Below are positions 7,589-10,724 of a stretch of 10,724 nt of DNA, piece after piece. The DNA comes from Bacteroidota bacterium (GTDB lineage Bacteria > Bacteroidota > Bacteroidia > Bacteroidales > Paludibacteraceae). Location of the stretch: contig JAFNAU010000036.1 of NCBI GenBank assembly GCA_017860335.1, positions 1 through 10,724 on the forward strand, given 5' to 3'. The stretch's first letter is position 1, and each line of letters begins with the position of its first letter. The translations under genes were made by a program, and so were the position numbers. The notes under the pieces are model-generated. The model saw only the letters and a list, made by a program, of their open reading frames with translations, was not told where the DNA came from and made no database searches.

Positions 7589-8008
7589 TTACTTCAGGTC
7601 GTCTTCCGTGATGGATTTCAACTTATTATCCCGGATAACCTCCACAGCTTTTTCGCTGTTGTCAGTGCGTAAAACCACGATGGATTTTGAACCGTAACTG
7701 AAAGCATATACATACTCAATGGAGATATTGGCTGTTGCAAATAAATTGAGGATGTTATACAGTGAACCCGGCGCGGCGCCCATTTCAAGCGAAAGTACAT
7801 CGTGAATGCGAACGGCAAAATTCTTTTCGTGCAATTTATCCAGCGCCAGCTGCGGATCGGAAACGAGAATACGGGCAATTCCATAATCGCTTGTATCGGC
7901 AATGGTTAACGCGTTAATATTAATATTGTTACGGGCAAGCACGGCAAGTACTTCATTCAGATAACCCGGTTTGTTTTCCATGAAAACGGATAGTTGTCGG
8001 ATGGTCAT
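7589..8008 (-). CDS. Tandem ACT-domain amino-acid-binding protein
   Basis: A 139-residue cytoplasmic protein made of two ACT domains, ~3-67 and ~71-135, and nothing else. Each has the beta-alpha turn expected of the fold, ENKPGYL (11-17) and GAAPGSL (77-83). Stand-alone ACT pairs bind amino acids at domain interfaces and usually modulate a partner enzyme. Genes of this type are often found directly next to phenylacetate-CoA ligase genes, as here, so an aromatic amino-acid sensor acting on the ligase or pathway is the likely role by context. It is the first gene of the operon, about 90 nt downstream of a good Bacteroidota promoter. The leader has no Shine-Dalgarno sequence, only an A-rich tract. 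Its direct partner is not shown by the sequence. Confidence 0.92.
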   Translation of the reverse strand: MTIRQLSVFMENKPGYLNEVLAVLARNNININALTIADTSDYGIARILVSDPQLALDKLHEKNFAVRIHDVLSLEMGAAPGSLYNILNLFATANISIEYVYAFSYGSKSIVVLRTDNSEKAVEVIRDNKLKSITEDDLK

Positions 8009-8095
8009 GTGTGTGTCTTTTTGTTTGAAGTGCCAATAAATTTCCGCTGACGGGATTTTACGAACACTTTATTAGAATAAGTCAGTATTTGATTG

Positions 8096-8126
8096 CAAAG
8101 TTACATATTTAATAAGAGAAATGAAA
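8096..8126 (-). promoter_or_regulatory. Bacteroidota-type promoter for the ACT-paaK operon
   Basis: On the minus strand TAACTTTG (8103-8096) matches the -7 consensus TAnnTTTG exactly. A 19-nt spacer away, TTTC (8126-8123) matches three of four bases of the -33 TTTG. The spacing is in the range described for Bacteroides sigma-ABfr promoters. Transcription would begin near 8089, giving a leader of roughly 80 nt before the ACT start codon. Confidence 0.6.
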
Positions 8127-8146
8127 CAGATATTATACAAATATCT
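8123..8146 (-). terminator. Weak AT-rich hairpin at the end of the lipoprotein gene
   Basis: AGATATT (8128-8134) pairs with AATATCT (8140-8146) around ATACA, overlapping the lipoprotein stop codon, with a moderately T-rich stretch after it on the minus strand. The stem has little GC. It could be a weak terminator, but it overlaps the -33 element of the next promoter, so read-through into the ACT operon is possible. Confidence 0.3.
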
Positions 8147-9276
8147 TATTTCCGTGGTTTATAAGCGAAACTTCCTATTGCAATGCAAATAATGACCGCT
8201 GTCAGAATAAATGCCCAGGTGTTTGTCTTCCGGGATTGCGCCTCAATCACATAATCACCGGTAATCATCCGGTTGGAACTGATTTTCCACTCCAGTGTAT
8301 CTCCACCGGCAACAGAAGCTGTTGTTTTCAGTGTTTTGCCCGGCATGCGCAGTTTGTACTGTAAATTATCAAAACCTAATGTTGCTCCCAGTGTTTCAGA
8401 AAAATTATCCTCCGTTTTTTTCATAATGCTGTCTTTTCCGTTCCAGAATACGGAGAAAGCATTTGTTTTAAAATACTCATTCAACATTTTTTCAAGATCG
8501 TTTTTGTCATCATCGACAGATAATTTACCCAGCGGTACAATCGTATCCATTAATGAAAACAGTTTTTCTTTCGTAACCGGAGGATTTTTCATCTTACCGT
8601 AATTTTTTACTATTTCGTCAAAAGTACGGGTCCTGTAATTGTCTAGCAGCCAGTTATTAAAATTGTTTTCCAGATCGCCCAGGTAATCACGTGCCTCCAT
8701 CCCAGTCATGCCTTTAGTAATATCAGGCGAACCATTAAACCAGTAGTTGGCTTCCTCCTCTTTCAGATATTTCTCCAGGGGAACAGGAAAATTCAGTAGC
8801 AGCTTTTTATAAGTTTCACGATAGGTGTAATAGGTGTAAAACCAACGGAATTTCTTTTCAAAATAGTATTCAGGATTCAAATCCGGTTTATTTTCCTGTT
8901 TAACATAGTGAAACTTTTCCGACATTTCCTTTACTGAACTGAAATCTTTTCGGGCTATAATCTGCAGAGAACCGCCATTAATTGTATCACGTTTGTGATT
9001 ACGGATAATGGAATCGTATTTTTGAGCTGTCAGAGGAAAATCGGTATGAATGGCATCTTCGTTTGAGTATTTCCAGGAGAGCGTCCAGGATGAGTCTGTT
9101 TCGGCAACAAAAGCCGGTTGGGTTTTGCCTACCATCATCGATGAATCTGCATTTACCGTTATCTCCCGGTAACAGGATCCGTCGGAATTGATAACAGTCA
9201 GCATTTCTGAAGATTGCTTGCAGGCTGCCAACAATAAAATGACGAAAAAAAGCATTATTTTCAAAGTTGTTTTCAT
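8146..9276 (-). CDS. Lipoprotein with C-terminal transmembrane helix (LppM-like layout)
   Basis: A 376-residue envelope protein of unknown function. Residues 1-18 are a signal peptide ending in a clean lipobox LAAC, with Cys19 as the lipidation site. The body starts with a beta-hairpin-like stretch (LTVINSDGSCYREITV, 26-41), has an aromatic-rich centre (137-181, e.g. FRWFYTYYTYRETY), and then a PGKTL...GDTLEWKIS region (312-333). It ends with one hydrophobic helix (~354-371) and a basic tail YKPRK. Signal lipobox, beta-rich ectodomain and a C-terminal helix with a positive end is the layout of LppM-like proteins; the family link is by layout, not alignment. The C-terminal helix would hold it in the inner membrane. 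It lies 167 nt downstream of the sigma-factor pair and could belong to that regulon. The 9277-9443 gap shows no TAnnTTTG promoter and no convincing terminator. Confidence 0.85.
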   Translation of the reverse strand: MKTTLKIMLFFVILLLAACKQSSEMLTVINSDGSCYREITVNADSSMMVGKTQPAFVAETDSSWTLSWKYSNEDAIHTDFPLTAQKYDSIIRNHKRDTINGGSLQIIARKDFSSVKEMSEKFHYVKQENKPDLNPEYYFEKKFRWFYTYYTYRETYKKLLLNFPVPLEKYLKEEEANYWFNGSPDITKGMTGMEARDYLGDLENNFNNWLLDNYRTRTFDEIVKNYGKMKNPPVTKEKLFSLMDTIVPLGKLSVDDDKNDLEKMLNEYFKTNAFSVFWNGKDSIMKKTEDNFSETLGATLGFDNLQYKLRMPGKTLKTTASVAGGDTLEWKISSNRMITGDYVIEAQSRKTNTWAFILTAVIICIAIGSFAYKPRK

Positions 9277-9443
9277 GTGTATAAAATTTATTTTTTGTTG
9301 TCACATGGAACTCGCATGTCAGATTTTTATCATCTTTGGTGAACCTCCGCGTTCATGCTCGTTTCATACTATAAGAATTGGTTTTTTAATATTCGGTTCG
9401 AACTTGAAGTTTTAAATATGTCCGGTTTTACGCCCTGATTGAT

Positions 9444-9824
9444 TTATTGATTTTTAAGCGCTTTCAGTTTGTTGTTTTTCTGTATGTTCTCCGAAAGATA
9501 TTCGCGGTAAAGTTTAACGGTGGTTTTTGAATTCAGACCGGAAAAACGGTTGTAAGATTCTTTCTGTAGTACTATTTCGCTGTTCCGGTTTTCGGAAACA
9601 CGGTATTCGTTCTGTGGAGCCGTCTGAACGACATACAATGCCAGAAGCAGGATGGAAGCAATGGCTGTAACCGTACGGATTAGATAAATAATCCGTTGCC
9701 GGTTATCCGTGCGGGGAGATTGCAGATTGCGCATTATCCTTTCCGTGAGCGCTTTCTCATCCGTAAGATCAGGATGCTGTTTCCGCAAATTGTCAGTAAC
9801 AATTTCAAACTTTTCTTTATTCAT
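9444..9824 (-). CDS. Single-pass membrane protein coupled to the sigma factor; putative anti-sigma factor
   Basis: A 126-residue protein with a charged N-terminal segment (1-44), one strong hydrophobic helix (~45-67, IIYLIRTVTAIASILLLALY) and a ~59-residue tail rich in Asn, Lys and Glu. The basic residues before the helix put the N-terminus in the cytoplasm and the tail in the periplasm. Its ATG overlaps the end of the sigma gene by 8 nt (minus strand ATGAATAA), the usual arrangement for a cognate regulator made in fixed ratio. It has no cysteine at all, so it is not a zinc (HxxxCxxC) anti-sigma factor, and I see no FecR or RskA-like C-terminal domain. The anti-sigma role is inferred from position and topology. 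Confidence 0.75.
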   Translation of the reverse strand: MNKEKFEIVTDNLRKQHPDLTDEKALTERIMRNLQSPRTDNRQRIIYLIRTVTAIASILLLALYVVQTAPQNEYRVSENRNSEIVLQKESYNRFSGLNSKTTVKLYREYLSENIQKNNKLKALKNQ

Positions 9825-10371
9825 GATCCAATAATTCTAATTTCTGTCTGATTGATTTACGCGCCAGATACAAATTGCTTTTGATTTTTTCAGCAGATAG
9901 TCCGGTAATTTTTTGAATTTCAGCGGTATCGAGTTCCTCCAGGTAATGAAGGGTAAATACAGCTTTCTGTTTGGGCGTGAGCTGATGCGTCAATGCCAGA
10001 ACCAGTTGAGCCTGTTCTGAGTTTATCAGATGCTGCTCAATATTCTCGTTCGAAGCAAAATATTTAAGCTGTTCATGCATGTCCGTATCTGTATTTTCAT
10101 TTCGTTTATGCCTCAGCCGGTCGATACACAGATTGGTGGCAATCGTATAAAGCCAGGTACTCATCCGGATTTCTGGCCGGTACTTCGAAAGGTTTTGCCA
10201 CGCCCGGATAAATGTCTCCTGAACAATGTCTTTAGCCTCATCCTCATGACAGAGCATCCTGAAAGCAAGCTGATAAATCATGTACTGATATTCTTCAACA
10301 ATTAATCTGAAAGATGAACCGTCACCTTTGCGGCATTGATTAACGATGTTGATTATTTCTGTTTGATCCAT
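9817..10371 (-). CDS. ECF-family RNA polymerase sigma factor (RpoE-like)
   Basis: A 184-residue two-domain sigma-70 family factor, the standard ECF length. Region 2 spans ~21-88; DEAKDIVQETFIRAWQNL (44-61) is the core-binding and -10-recognition part, followed by STWLYTIATNLCIDRLR (71-87). A linker (~89-122) leads to region 4 at ~123-175: LTPKQKAVFTLHYLEEL, then a helix-turn-helix at about 147-172 for -35 recognition. Region 3 and region 1.1 are absent, as in all ECF factors. The downstream gene overlaps its stop codon, so the two are translationally coupled. Such pairs respond to envelope or extracellular signals; the signal here is unknown. It is likely autoregulated, but the promoter is not clear. 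The gene is somewhat AT-richer than putA. Confidence 0.95.
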   Translation of the reverse strand: MDQTEIINIVNQCRKGDGSSFRLIVEEYQYMIYQLAFRMLCHEDEAKDIVQETFIRAWQNLSKYRPEIRMSTWLYTIATNLCIDRLRHKRNENTDTDMHEQLKYFASNENIEQHLINSEQAQLVLALTHQLTPKQKAVFTLHYLEELDTAEIQKITGLSAEKIKSNLYLARKSIRQKLELLDHE

Positions 10372-10553
10372 CTGCTTTTAATTGTCTTCATTGGTTATAC
10401 GGACGGTATGTGAGAAAGTCGAATTTAAATACAGATTTTTTTCGAATTTTTCTGACAGAGGAAATAACTGCGATGTGTAAAATGAAAATGATACTATTTC
10501 TGTAAGCAGAAAAAGCTATCCAACGGTTTATGAGAGTTTAAATTAAGCCTGAT
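10372..10553 (-). promoter_or_regulatory. Upstream region of the ECF sigma operon with a repeated motif
   Basis: This 182-nt stretch lies between the sigma start and the remnant at the window's right end. It contains the direct repeat TCGAATTT at 10419-10426 and 10442-10449, 23 bp apart (about two helical turns), and between the nearer copy and the start codon a CGTCC-containing stretch (minus strand ACATACCGTCCGTATAAC, 10412-10395) that could hold an ECF-type -10. No TAnnTTTG element is present. A TTTCTG/CAGAAA hairpin (10497-10512) has no T-run after it. The promoter must be in this region but I cannot fix it. Confidence 0.3.
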
Positions 10554-10724
10554 TTATCCCTGCTCCGCCGAAAACAATTTTTCAATCTGGCTACATATTT
10601 CGGTGTAAATATTTTGTTTATTCAGAAGACTATAAAAATTTATTAATGTGCGGTTTACGTCTTCAGAAAGTTTCTCCGGTAGTTATTAAACTCGAAACGA
10701 GGACCGGCAATATCACCAATTATC
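10554..10724 (-). pseudogene. Remnant of an ADP-ribosylglycohydrolase-like gene (runs off the window)
   Basis: From the right edge the minus strand reads IIGDIAGPRFEFNNYR, then RNFLKT and a stop (10723-10655). The first part matches the N-terminal IGDIAGSRFE signature of ADP-ribosylglycohydrolase (DraG) proteins, and the base at the edge fits a start codon split by the window boundary. A second frame begins within the same bases (10682) and reads LPEKLSEDVNRTLINFY to a stop at 10554, 42 residues, which could be the original C-terminus. An intact family member needs roughly 250 residues or more, so most of the gene is missing: probably an internal deletion with a frame change. The N-terminal match is from memory of the family and is short. 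Confidence 0.5.

Noticed and set aside
9277..9443. Promoter or terminator between the membrane protein and the lipoprotein genes
   Set aside because: Only short chance palindromes (for example GTTCGAAC, and AACTT/AAGTT) and no TAnnTTTG element on the minus strand; nothing that can be supported.
10497..10512. TTTCTG/CAGAAA hairpin as a terminator for the remnant gene
   Set aside because: Short AT-rich stem with no T-run on the minus strand after it; no better than chance in this AT-rich region.

Overview
The window looks like a chromosomal stretch of a Bacteroidota (Bacteroidales-like) bacterium. The grounds are a TAnnTTTG-type -7 promoter element, A/T-rich leaders mostly without Shine-Dalgarno sequences, a 1173-residue PutA without the N-terminal DNA-binding domain, the ACT-ACT protein / phenylacetate-CoA ligase gene pair, and many SPII lipoproteins. 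All seven intact genes lie on the minus strand, so transcription runs from the right end to the left.

Left end (1-462): no protein gene. It holds a 233-bp MITE-like element at 12-244, with imperfect 17-bp terminal inverted repeats and a perfect 9-bp flanking direct repeat. The element is packed with short GC-rich palindromes of REP type. A strong hairpin terminator at 376-419 ends the putA unit.

463-3984: putA, a bifunctional proline dehydrogenase / glutamate-semialdehyde dehydrogenase that oxidises proline to glutamate. It appears to be a single-gene unit.

4186-8126: a well-delimited four-gene operon. Promoter (-33/-7 at 8126-8096) > tandem ACT-domain protein > paaK-type arylacetate-CoA ligase > small lipoprotein of unknown function > class I/II aminotransferase > intrinsic terminator (4221-4186). 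Ligase, ACT sensor and aminotransferase together suggest conversion of aromatic (or branched) amino acids to aryl-acids or their CoA esters. The oxidoreductase step is not in the window, and the role of the lipoprotein is unknown.

8146-10371: an ECF sigma factor, a translationally coupled single-pass membrane protein (probable cognate regulator, with no cysteine), and after 167 bp a lipoprotein with a C-terminal membrane helix (LppM-like layout). This looks like an envelope-stress or signal-response module.

Right end (10554-10724): a decayed minus-strand reading frame whose N-terminal stretch reads like an ADP-ribosylglycohydrolase, followed by a frame change and a short C-terminal remnant.

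Most of the window is ordinary metabolism and regulation. The points most worth a second look are the 5' palindrome-loaded mobile element, the unknown lipoprotein inside the amino-acid catabolic operon, the hairpins between the ACT and ligase genes, and the ADP-ribosylglycohydrolase remnant.
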